This document shows, in pieces, positions 8,376-16,164 of a stretch of 64,000 nt of DNA. A program made the translations under genes and the position numbers. The stretch is taken from the NCBI RefSeq assembly GCF_011045035.1, contig NZ_JAALAA010000006.1, positions 205,788 to 269,787 on the forward strand, in the 5' to 3' direction. Source of the stretch: Nocardioides turkmenicus (lineage in GTDB: Bacteria > Actinomycetota > Actinomycetes > Propionibacteriales > Nocardioidaceae). Each line of letters begins with the position of its first letter. Position 1 is the first letter of the stretch. Under the pieces are notes generated by a model, which worked only from the letters and a program-made list of their open reading frames with translations, made no database searches and was not told the DNA's origin.

Positions 8376-8912
8376 ATGCGACCGATCACGCTGCTCGTCG
8401 AGGGAGAGTCCGACAAGGCTCTGGTGGAGGCGCTGGCGCCGAGGTACGGGGTGGAGCTGGTCGAGCTCGGGATCGAGGTCGTCTCGATGAACGGCGCCGG
8501 GAACGCTGGCCGGTTCATCAAGGAGATGACCGCGGCGGGGCATCGGGTCGGCGGGCTCTACGACGAGGCCGAGGAGCGCTTCGTCGCCAACGCTCTCGGC
8601 AGGCAGATCGGCGAGGACCTCTCCGGGCAGGGATTCTTCGCCTGCCGCCGCGATCTCGAGGACGAGATGATCCGGGCGATCGGCGCGGCACGGATCGTCG
8701 AGATCCTCGAGGCCAACGGCGAGGGCGGCAAGTTCCGTACGCTGCAGAACCAGCCCGAGCATCGCGGCGAGGAGGTCGCCGACCAGCTGCACCGGTTCTT
8801 CGGCACCGCCTCGGGACGCAAGATCCGCTACGGCACGATCCTTGGCGAGGCCGTCGAGCTCGAGAACATCCCGGACCCGCTGGTCGGGCTGCTCACCTGG
8901 TGCTGGGGCTGA
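8376..8912 (+). CDS. stand-alone TOPRIM-domain protein (OLD-like)
   Basis: A 178-residue protein made of little more than a TOPRIM fold. The N-terminal metal-binding motif is LLVEGESDKALVEALA (residues 5-20), followed by VVSMNGAGNAGRF and GLYDEAEERF in place of the second acidic DxD motif. A later acidic helix, CRRDLEDEMIRAIG, matches OLD-type TOPRIM proteins. No ATPase domain is attached and no ATPase gene adjoins. A TAGGGT box 7 nt before the ATG suggests leaderless transcription. It is divergent from the HTH-Fic pair and shares its operator region. A nuclease or effector role is plausible but unproven. Confidence 0.7.
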   Translation: MRPITLLVEGESDKALVEALAPRYGVELVELGIEVVSMNGAGNAGRFIKEMTAAGHRVGGLYDEAEERFVANALGRQIGEDLSGQGFFACRRDLEDEMIRAIGAARIVEILEANGEGGKFRTLQNQPEHRGEEVADQLHRFFGTASGRKIRYGTILGEAVELENIPDPLVGLLTWCWG

Positions 8913-8913
8913 G

Positions 8914-10731
8914 CTAGGGCTCCATGTCGTCGTGGACGACGACGCGGGAGAGCTCGATGGTGCCGTCGGGGCACTTCCAGAAGTGCAGCCGGCGGGCGCT
9001 CGGGGTGTGGATCTGCATCGAGACCCGGTAGCAGACCGCGCCGTCGGGACGGGACTGTGGCGCGGCGTTGCCCCCGGCAGAGGTACGCAGCTGGTGCAGC
9101 TCACGCCCGGTCGACTGCTCCGCGAGGCCGGTGAGCACCTCCATGACCACGTCGGCGATCTTGTCGACGGTGATGCCCTCGAGCGCGTCGACGCTGTCGA
9201 GGAACTTGTCGCCGATCGCATAGTCGGGCAGCGGGCGAGTCGGCTGCTCGCCGACCGGGATGCGGCGGGCCCAGGCGGCCTCGACGAGGTGACGGAAGCC
9301 GCGCTCGCGGTCGGCGAAGACAGGGAGGGCGACCTCAGGCGGCGCGGTGCGCTGCTTGGCGCGGCGCAGCTGGGACCGCATCCGGGCCAGCTCGGCGTCG
9401 CGGGTCTCCAGCTGGCGGGCCGCACGGGCGAGATCCTTGGCGAACTGCACGCGCTCGTTGCGCAGCCCGGAGACCTGGTCGCGGAGCTCGGCGAGCTCGG
9501 CCTCGAGGTGAGCCTTCTCGGCCTTGATCGCGGTGACCTGCAGCGACATCGACTGCACCGCGGCCTTCTTCGCCGGCGCGGACTCCCTCGCCGGCGTCGG
9601 TGCAGGCTCGGGCGCAGGGGCGGGCCGGACCGCGCGGACCGGTTCGCCCTTGCGACGAGGCATCATCGCCGGGGTCGGGATCGCCGGCTTGGGCGGAGCC
9701 TCGGGCACGGGCTCGGCCGAGACCTCCGGAGCCCGGGCCGCCGGAGCCGGCGCCTCGGTGACGGTCTCGACATGCTCGACGACCGCAGGCGGAGGCGCGT
9801 CCGGGTCGAGCCAGGGCGGACCACCGGCGTACAGGGCAAGGGCCTCGCGGGCCGTGTCGTGCTCCCGGACGTCGCGCAGGGACAGCCGCCACTTCGGGCC
9901 GGCGGCGACGACTCGCGCGAGCACGACCTCGCCGGGCGTGAGGAGGGCCTGCAGGTCGTCGTCGGGGTCGCCGGTCACGTCGGAGCGGAAGACCTCGACG
10001 GTCACGTCGGGGTGCAGGCGCAGGTCCGCGGAGCCGGCGAGGACGGAGCGGACCTCGGCGGGGACGATGTCCCCGACGGCGTACGTCTTCAGCGCTTCCT
10101 CGGCGGTGGGGCGGCTCTCCCGGATGTCGAGCCAGCGTGACTTCTTCTCCAGGACGCCGTCGACGTGCATCCCCGGGGCGAGGACGCGTTCGATCGGCAC
10201 CCCCGCCTGGGCGAGCTGGGGCGGGATCGACGCCATGTCGCCACCGTCGAGGTCGACCAGCGCACGCTCGCTCATGATCGAGCGCACCGTGCCGGCGCGG
10301 CGCTCGCGGGTGGAGGCGGTGCGGGCGCTGTCGAAGAGGCCGGCGGCCGCGGCCATGTCGAGGGCGTCGTCGATGAGCTGGCCGGTGAGCTTCTTGCCCT
10401 CGGACTTGTTCCAGGCGAACCGCAGTGGCGCCTGCTTCAGGTCGACGTTCCAGCCCAGTCCGACCGGGTAGACCCGCCCGGCACCGCCGTAGACCTGCGT
10501 GCCGGGCGTCATCTTGTTGGAGAAGGCCCAGGTGTGGCCGCCGGTGGTCACCAGGTAGAGGTCGGCGAGGTCACCGATCTCGGCCGCGATCCGCTCCACG
10601 TCGGCGTACGGCTCGGTGTGGCCGGACGCGACGGTCACCACCACGGTCGGTTTGGTGCGGGCGTCGCCGTTGAGCAACGCCGCCAGCGCCTCGGCCTCGG
10701 ACGTGTTCGTCACGCGTTTGATCGCAGACAT
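8914..10731 (-). CDS. 605-aa coiled-coil protein with S1-like domain, unknown function
   Basis: I do not recognise a named family. Residues 1-115 form an alpha/beta domain (VVVTVASGHTEPYADVERIA then LVTTGGHTWAFSNK and QVYGGAGRVYPV). Residues ~170-310 look like two short OB/S1-like segments (GMHVDGVLEKKSRWLDI and PGEVVLARVVAAGPKWRLSLRDV). A Pro/Ala-rich linker (~330-420) leads to a strong coiled coil (~425-490, EKAHLEAELAELRDQVSGLRN) and a ~110-residue C-terminal domain. AAAGGAGGGGC precedes the ATG. It is divergent from another coiled-coil protein 189 bp away and abuts the TOPRIM gene. The S1-like parts suggest RNA or DNA binding. Confidence 0.75.
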   Translation of the reverse strand: MSAIKRVTNTSEAEALAALLNGDARTKPTVVVTVASGHTEPYADVERIAAEIGDLADLYLVTTGGHTWAFSNKMTPGTQVYGGAGRVYPVGLGWNVDLKQAPLRFAWNKSEGKKLTGQLIDDALDMAAAAGLFDSARTASTRERRAGTVRSIMSERALVDLDGGDMASIPPQLAQAGVPIERVLAPGMHVDGVLEKKSRWLDIRESRPTAEEALKTYAVGDIVPAEVRSVLAGSADLRLHPDVTVEVFRSDVTGDPDDDLQALLTPGEVVLARVVAAGPKWRLSLRDVREHDTAREALALYAGGPPWLDPDAPPPAVVEHVETVTEAPAPAARAPEVSAEPVPEAPPKPAIPTPAMMPRRKGEPVRAVRPAPAPEPAPTPARESAPAKKAAVQSMSLQVTAIKAEKAHLEAELAELRDQVSGLRNERVQFAKDLARAARQLETRDAELARMRSQLRRAKQRTAPPEVALPVFADRERGFRHLVEAAWARRIPVGEQPTRPLPDYAIGDKFLDSVDALEGITVDKIADVVMEVLTGLAEQSTGRELHQLRTSAGGNAAPQSRPDGAVCYRVSMQIHTPSARRLHFWKCPDGTIELSRVVVHDDMEP

Positions 10732-10920
10732 GCCCCTCCTTTCACAAAAACGTACAGCGAACGGAAAGGGGACGTACGTCAATGACCCGGCTCTCTCGCG
10801 AGGGAACTTCGACTCCCGCCGACGAGTGCGGGTGACCGCCGTCCGATGGTTGCGGGGAAGTGTCGGTGCTGCGGTGTACGATCGCCGCGCCTGCGAGAAC
10901 GACCCTTCCAACCAGCCCCT

Positions 10921-12087
10921 ATGCCTGAATCCTCCCAGCCGGCCGTCGCCGAGATCCTGCGCCTGCGGGCTCCGTTGAGCCTGCAGGTCCTGCGCGCCGC
11001 GCTGAAGGGCAAGCGCGTGCTGCTGACCGAGGAGGAGCTGCTCTCCGTGCTGACGTCGGGCGGCTTCGTCGAGGGGCCTCCGGGGCAGTGGAGCCTGGCC
11101 CCTGCCGCCCCCGCGGCGCCCGCGGCGCCCGCGCCGGCTCGGTTCAACCAGACGACGCTGGCCGCGCGTGCGGGAGTGGAGGGTGACGTACTCCTCAAGG
11201 TGCTGGACGCGCTGGTGACCGACCACCCCGAGGTCAACTGGGGTGCGCTGCGCGACCGGCTGGAGTCAGGTGCCGACGTCGCGGTCTCCGACCGCACCCT
11301 CGGCCTGCTGGAGGAGGGCGTACGCCGCTTCGAGGTCGCCCGGCTGCGGGCCGAGAAGCAGGCGGCCGAGGAGCGTGCCCGGGAGGCGGAGCGTCGCCGC
11401 GAGCTGCAGCAGCTGGCCGAGAGCGAGGTCGCGATGCTGCGTGCCGAGCTCGACGACGAGCGGCGGCGGGCGCACGACGCGGCGCTGGAGCGGGACCGGC
11501 TGCGGCAGGAGGCCGAGAAGCTGGTCGCGCTCAAGGAGCAGGAGACCGCCTCGTGGGTGGCCACCGCCGCGGGCGGCTGGATGCTCGACCTCGGCGCCCC
11601 GGAGACCTTCGGTGAGGAGAAGCTCCGCCAGGCGCTCGGCCAGCTCGAGTCGGCGCTGGTCGTGCTCAACGTCCCGGTCTCCGGCCGCGAGATCGAGGCG
11701 GTCGTGGTGCACCTGGGCGGGATCGCCGTGGTGGAGCAGTACGACATCCCCTCGACCGCCGGGGTGGTCGAGGTGCCGGCTGACGGGGCGGCGTCCGTCG
11801 AGGGCCGTCCGCTCGAGATCGCGGATCCGCGTGCCGACGTGCTCGCCGCCGTACGCCTCCTGCAGAAGGCGGCTTCCCTGGACCTCGCCTACCTGCCCGT
11901 GCTCGCCTTCCAGGGGCCGGCCGAGGCCGAGGGCGAGGACGTGCTCGTCTGCCTCACCGCCGAGGTCGATCTCGCTGTCGACGACATGCTCCACTCCCAG
12001 TCGACCCGGGTCTCGACCGACGACGCGGTCGCGCTGCTGACGAAGCTCGGGCTTCCGGAGCTGCCCGAACCTCCGTCGGGGTTCTGA
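10921..12087 (+). CDS. 388-aa coiled-coil protein with NERD-like C-terminal region
   Basis: The N-terminus (1-60) looks like a winged-helix fold (LRAALKGKRVLLTEEELLSVL then GGFVEGPPGQWSL), followed by an Ala/Pro linker and a second helical domain. Residues ~135-220 form a charged coiled coil. The last ~165 residues follow the outline of NERD-type nuclease-related domains: GEEKLRQAL, then EIEAVVVHLGGIAVVEQYD, then DPRADVLAAVRLLQKA. The usual ID-h and K motif residues appear replaced (IEA, EQY), so nuclease activity is doubtful. This is a visual comparison only. The promoter side has TACGAT at 10877-10882. It is divergently paired with the S1-like coiled-coil gene. Confidence 0.7.
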   Translation: MPESSQPAVAEILRLRAPLSLQVLRAALKGKRVLLTEEELLSVLTSGGFVEGPPGQWSLAPAAPAAPAAPAPARFNQTTLAARAGVEGDVLLKVLDALVTDHPEVNWGALRDRLESGADVAVSDRTLGLLEEGVRRFEVARLRAEKQAAEERAREAERRRELQQLAESEVAMLRAELDDERRRAHDAALERDRLRQEAEKLVALKEQETASWVATAAGGWMLDLGAPETFGEEKLRQALGQLESALVVLNVPVSGREIEAVVVHLGGIAVVEQYDIPSTAGVVEVPADGAASVEGRPLEIADPRADVLAAVRLLQKAASLDLAYLPVLAFQGPAEAEGEDVLVCLTAEVDLAVDDMLHSQSTRVSTDDAVALLTKLGLPELPEPPSGF

Positions 12088-12091
12088 GGGA

Positions 12092-12667
12092 TCAGATCAG
12101 CCCGGCGGCGCGGGCCGCCTCGGCGTACGCGGCTGCCAGGGTCGGCACGGTCTCGTGGGCGTTGAGGCCGGACGGGTTCGGCACGACCCACAGCTCGGCG
12201 CCGGCCAGCGGCTCGGGCTGGCGGCCCTGCTTGGCCTTCGGGCGGTTGAACGCGGTCCGGTAGGCGGTGATCCCGGCGATCGCGACGACTGTGGGTTTCC
12301 TCCGTGCGACCAGGGAGAACAGTTCGGCGCCGCCCTCCTTGAGCTCAGCGTTGGTGAGCTCGGAGGCCTTGGCGGTGGCGCGCCGGACGATGTTGGTGAA
12401 GCCGATGCCGCGGGCACGGAAGTAGTCGCGGTCCTCCGGCGTCATCCCGGCGGAGGCGTCGATCGGCCGGGTGGTGATCCCGGCGCGGAAGATCGCGGGG
12501 TAGAAGCGGTTGAGCGGGTGCGCGAAGTGGGTCTGGGTCGCCGCGGTCCACAGGCCGGGGTTGATGCCGACGAAGAGGAGGCGCAGCGGTTGGTCGTCTG
12601 CCGGGAGGAGGTCGGGGACCGAGGCGCCGTAGTAGGTCTGGAGCTCGGCCTGGGTGAAGCGGGCCAC
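12092..12667 (-). CDS. mug: mismatch-specific uracil-DNA glycosylase (Mug/TDG family)
   Basis: A 191-residue DNA-repair enzyme that removes uracil or thymine mispaired with guanine. It has the family signature GINPGLWTAATQTHFAHPLNRFYP (part quoted) around residues 38-52 and the C-terminal loop VPNPSGLNAHET. The GTG at 12667 was chosen because AAGGATCAGGCC sits just upstream and the protein then begins VARFTQAELQTYYG. The longer frame to 12769 adds unlikely sequence. It is convergent with the coiled-coil gene, with only four bases between stops. It has no unusual residues. Confidence 0.88.
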   Translation of the reverse strand: MARFTQAELQTYYGASVPDLLPADDQPLRLLFVGINPGLWTAATQTHFAHPLNRFYPAIFRAGITTRPIDASAGMTPEDRDYFRARGIGFTNIVRRATAKASELTNAELKEGGAELFSLVARRKPTVVAIAGITAYRTAFNRPKAKQGRQPEPLAGAELWVVPNPSGLNAHETVPTLAAAYAEAARAAGLI

Positions 12668-12744
12668 GGCCTGATCCTTCCATCTCCGTAACGACCTTCC
12701 TGCCCGGGGTGCAACAGCAGGGTGCCGTGGGGAGTATGTGAAAT

Positions 12745-13284
12745 ATGCACCCCACGCGTCTTCTCCCACTCGCAGTCGCCGCTGCGACGGCGCTCCTGAT
12801 CTCTGCCTGTGGCACCCCCGAGGAGGCGAGCGACCCGGCCTCGAGCCCGTCGCCCTCGGCCTCCTCGTCCGAGACCACCAGGCCCAAGCCGCAGCCCGAG
12901 CCGTCCCGTCCGCCGAGCTCCGAGAAGCCCGTACGCGGCATGGTCTCCGCCGGCGGGGCGGCCCAGGGCGACCTGGACAAGACCGCGACCCCGCTCCCGG
13001 ACGCGGCCGCGATCCAGGCGTACGCCGCGACGCTCGGCACCCCGCTGCAACAACCCTTCACGGTCGAGGCGACCCGGCTGCTCGAGCACGTCCCGGCCGG
13101 TCAGCGGCTCTATGCGCAGACGGTCTACGACGGCTGCGAGGCACCGAACCCGGCCACCATCACCGCCGGCGCCAGCGGCGAGGGTGTGGTCCTGAACATC
13201 ACCCCGCCCAAGAGCACCAAGATCCAGTGCCTGGTGGCCGAGCGATCGGTCGCGTTGCTCAGTGTCGACCAGCCCGTCGGCTAA
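12745..13284 (+). CDS. secreted lipoprotein, hypothetical
   Basis: A 179-residue predicted lipoprotein. The signal peptide MHPTRLLPLAVAAATALLIS is followed by the lipobox Cys (LISAC, residue 22), then a Ser/Pro/Glu-rich linker (~25-65). The ~110-residue globular domain has two cysteines (DGCEAPN and KIQCLVA), probably disulphide bonded. I recognise no family. It is followed immediately by the DNA methyltransferase gene, but that gene appears to have its own promoter, so the link is positional only. Confidence 0.75.
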   Translation: MHPTRLLPLAVAAATALLISACGTPEEASDPASSPSPSASSSETTRPKPQPEPSRPPSSEKPVRGMVSAGGAAQGDLDKTATPLPDAAAIQAYAATLGTPLQQPFTVEATRLLEHVPAGQRLYAQTVYDGCEAPNPATITAGASGEGVVLNITPPKSTKIQCLVAERSVALLSVDQPVG

Positions 13285-13294
13285 CGTTCCACGC

Positions 13295-14521
13295 GTGCGG
13301 GAGCCGTGGAACACCTTCGTCGAGGGCGACAACCTCGACGTTCTCCAGGCGCTCTCCGCGGCAGGGGAGAGGTTCGACCTGATCTACATCGACCCGCCCT
13401 ACAACACCGGCAGCCTCTTCGCCTACCACGACGACCGACGTGGCGAGGACGGCCGGCGGGCCGGCCGTCACGAGGCCTGGGTCGCGATGATGCGGCCCCG
13501 GCTGGAGGCGGCGCGCACCGTGATGTCGGACCGCGCGGCGATCTACGTCTCCATCGACGACAACGAGGCCGCTCACCTCAGGGTGCTGATGGACGAGGTC
13601 TTCGACGAGCGCAACCACCTCGCGCAGATCGTGGTCAACCTCAACCCCAAGGGGCGCCAGCTCGGCAACGGGTTCGCGACCTCCCACGAATACCTGCTCG
13701 TCTACGCCAAGGACGTCCGGTCCTGCGCGCTGGAGTCGAGCATCCCCGAGGCCGTCAACGAGCAGGACTTCCCGCTGGTCACCGACGACGGTCGCCACTA
13801 CCGGCGGCTGCCGCTGCGCAACACCAACAAGAAGTTCAACCCGGCGACCGCCCGGACGCTCCACTTCCCGGTGTGGGGCGACCCCGACTCCGGCCGCGTG
13901 AGTGTCGAGCCGTTCGAGGGCGGCCAGGAGATCTGGCCGGTCTTCGGTGACGGCCGCCCGGCGGTCTGGCGCTGGAGCGCCCCGCTGATCGCGGCCCGGC
14001 CCGACGACCTGATGTGCCGCCGCGTACGCGGGAAGCTGGGGGAGCGCGTCGACGTCTACCAGCGCGACTGGCTCTCCCGCGACGCCTCCGGCGACGCCCG
14101 GCGCAAGAAGCTCACCACGATCTGGATGGCCGAGGAGATCGGCTCGACCGACACCGCCGTCGCGGAGCTGAAGTCGCTGGTCGGGCCGTTGTTCGAGTCG
14201 CCGAAGCCGACCGGTCTGATCCGCCGCATCCTGGCCACGATGCCCGCCGACGCGCGGGTCCTCGACTTCTTCGCCGGATCCGGCACCACCGGCCACGCGG
14301 TCGCGCTGGCCAACGTGGAGGACGGGGCGCGGCGTACGTGCTGGTCGGTCCAGATCGCCGAGACGACCCGGCCGGGCTCGAACGCGGCGAAGGCCGAGAT
14401 GGCGTACGTCTCCGACATCACCCGCGCGCGGCTGCGGGCCGTGGTCGCAGCCCATGGGAACGGCGACCAGGAGGAACTGGTCGAGCGCGACCTGGGAGAG
14501 CTTCTCCAGACGTCTGCGTGA
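13295..14521 (+). CDS. site-specific DNA methyltransferase, beta class, solitary
   Basis: A 408-residue N6-adenine/N4-cytosine methyltransferase. The catalytic motif IV is IYIDPPYNTGSL (about residues 28-39), before the S-adenosylmethionine motif FFAGSGTTGHA (about residues 325-335), which is the beta-class order seen in type III Mod proteins. The GTG at 13295 is preceded by TAACGT at 13282-13287 with a 7-nt gap, which supports a leaderless start. A GTG at 13262 is the alternative. No restriction subunit adjoins it, so it is either an orphan epigenetic methylase or the modification part of a system whose other parts are not recognised. It lies in the accessory region. Confidence 0.88.
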   Translation: MREPWNTFVEGDNLDVLQALSAAGERFDLIYIDPPYNTGSLFAYHDDRRGEDGRRAGRHEAWVAMMRPRLEAARTVMSDRAAIYVSIDDNEAAHLRVLMDEVFDERNHLAQIVVNLNPKGRQLGNGFATSHEYLLVYAKDVRSCALESSIPEAVNEQDFPLVTDDGRHYRRLPLRNTNKKFNPATARTLHFPVWGDPDSGRVSVEPFEGGQEIWPVFGDGRPAVWRWSAPLIAARPDDLMCRRVRGKLGERVDVYQRDWLSRDASGDARRKKLTTIWMAEEIGSTDTAVAELKSLVGPLFESPKPTGLIRRILATMPADARVLDFFAGSGTTGHAVALANVEDGARRTCWSVQIAETTRPGSNAAKAEMAYVSDITRARLRAVVAAHGNGDQEELVERDLGELLQTSA

Positions 14522-14557
14522 CGCGAGGCGAGCAGAACGCGTGGCAGGATCGCGGCC

Positions 14558-15370
14558 ATGGCCATCAGCGTCCCCCGCCTCCGGACCGGCTCGACCGAGA
14601 TCATCGCTCTCGCCGACGGTGAGGGTCCGTTCTTCTCCCCGCGCGCCGATGCCTTCCCGGAGGCCACGGCGGCTCAGTGGGCCGAGGTCGACCGCTTCGA
14701 TCCGGGCGCGGTCGACGCCGAGGGCCGCTGGCGGCTCCAGTTCCGTGCCTACGCGATCCGCAGCGACCAGGGCCTCACCGTCGTGGACGCGGGGATCGGG
14801 CCGGCGGACGGCCCGGCCGCCTCGTGGGCGCCCGTGCCCGGCGTCCTTCCTCAGTCGCTCGACGCTGCGGGCATCGACCCGGCCGAGGTCGACACCGTGG
14901 TGCTCACCCATCTCCATACCGACCACGTCGGCTGGGCGGTCGTGACCGAGGCCGACGGCCGCCGCCCGTTCTTCCCGAACGCCGACTACCTGCTCCAGCA
15001 GGCAGAGTACGACGCTCTCGACGCGCTCAACCCACAGCTTCGCGAGACCCTCACCGACCCGCTCGCGACGGCCGGCCAGCTCCGGCTCCTGGACGGCGAC
15101 ACGACCCTGCGCGCCGGGCGCGCCGTCGCCACGCCCGGTCACACGCCCGGTCACCAGAGCGTGCTGGTCGGCGAGGGGCGCGAGCTGGCGCTCGTCACCG
15201 GCGACCTGTTGGTGCACGCGCTCCAGCTGCTCCATCCCGAACTCGCCTACTCGCACGAGGTCGACCCGGATGCGGCCAGGCGCTCGCGAGAGCGCATGCT
15301 CAGCCGCGATCCCGCCACCAGGCTGCACCTGGCGACGCCGCATCTGACGGAGGCGTTCCTCATGGCGTGA
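14558..15370 (+). CDS. MBL-fold metallo-hydrolase (lactonase-like)
   Basis: A 270-residue metallo-beta-lactamase-fold enzyme without signal peptide. The zinc motif is THLHTDHVG (H118, H120, D122, H123). A downstream metal His lies in ATPGHTPGHQSVL, then the Asp in VTGDLLVHA, and a final LATPHLTEAF. The layout matches the AHL-lactonase/MBL hydrolase group, but the substrate cannot be told. A CAGGAT box 7 nt before the ATG suggests its own leaderless promoter. It lies 36 bp after the methyltransferase. Confidence 0.85.
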   Translation: MAISVPRLRTGSTEIIALADGEGPFFSPRADAFPEATAAQWAEVDRFDPGAVDAEGRWRLQFRAYAIRSDQGLTVVDAGIGPADGPAASWAPVPGVLPQSLDAAGIDPAEVDTVVLTHLHTDHVGWAVVTEADGRRPFFPNADYLLQQAEYDALDALNPQLRETLTDPLATAGQLRLLDGDTTLRAGRAVATPGHTPGHQSVLVGEGRELALVTGDLLVHALQLLHPELAYSHEVDPDAARRSRERMLSRDPATRLHLATPHLTEAFLMA

Positions 15371-15480
15371 TCGCGCGAGCTGGGTGAACTTCTCGAAACA
15401 TCTGGTAACCGCGTTACACGGAGTGCGTAAAACGCGGCATCGTCAGGGGGCGACCGAACACCTCACCTCGGGAGACCCCC

Positions 15481-16131
15481 ATGAAACTCCGTGGCCTGTT
15501 CATCCTCGCCTGCGGCGCCCTGGTGCCGCTCACGATCCCGGCGGCAGCGCACGCCGAGACCTACTCCCAGCCGCTCTCGACCGCCATCGGCGACCTCCCC
15601 GTCGCTGCCGAGAACCGCACCGGCTACAGCCGTGACCTCTTCCAGCACTGGATCGACGCCGACAGCGACGGCTGCAACACCCGCAACGAGGTGCTGATCG
15701 CGGAGGCCGAGGAGGCTCCCACGGTCGGCTCCGGCTGCTCCCTGTCGGGCGGCCGCTGGTACTCCTACTACGACGGTGTGTCCTGGACCGCCACCAGCGA
15801 CATCGACATCGACCACATGGTCCCGCTCGCCGAGGCCTGGGACTCCGGCGCCCGCACCTGGACCTCGACCGAGCGCAGGAACTTCGCCAACGACCTCGGC
15901 TACTACGGCTCGCTCGTCGGTGTCACCGACAACGTGAACCAGGCCAAGGGCGACCAGGACCCCGCCACCTGGATGCCGACGAACCAGAAGTGCCGCTACC
16001 TGAAGGAGTTCGTCTCGGTGAAGATCCGCTGGCGGCTCTCGGTCGACAGCACCGAGAAGTCCGCCCTCAACAACCTCAGCTCCACCAACGGCTGCGGCAG
16101 CCAGACCGTCTCGGTGACTCGCGCCCGCTGA
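15481..16131 (+). CDS. secreted HNH-family endonuclease (GmrSD C-terminal/DUF1524 type)
   Basis: A 216-residue exported nuclease. The signal peptide MKLRGLFILACGALVPLTIP ends at AHA-ET. The mature domain has RDLFQHWIDADSDGCNTRNEVL, the catalytic SDIDIDHMVPLAEAWDSGA (HNH His about residue 105), then RNFANDL and NQAKGDQDPATWMP, typical of secreted streptomycete nucleases. Four cysteines probably form disulphides. GGGAG precedes the ATG. It is likely used for scavenging extracellular nucleic acid. A role in the adjacent DNA-related cluster is unlikely because it is exported. Confidence 0.88.
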   Translation: MKLRGLFILACGALVPLTIPAAAHAETYSQPLSTAIGDLPVAAENRTGYSRDLFQHWIDADSDGCNTRNEVLIAEAEEAPTVGSGCSLSGGRWYSYYDGVSWTATSDIDIDHMVPLAEAWDSGARTWTSTERRNFANDLGYYGSLVGVTDNVNQAKGDQDPATWMPTNQKCRYLKEFVSVKIRWRLSVDSTEKSALNNLSSTNGCGSQTVSVTRAR

Positions 16132-16164
16132 TCCCCGAGCCCCGGCTGCCCTAGGATCTGCGGC

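Noticed and set aside
15371..15480. A small gene between the metallo-hydrolase and the HNH nuclease
   Set aside because: No frame with a ribosome site or plausible protein was found. Only short GTTACACGG-type dyads are visible.
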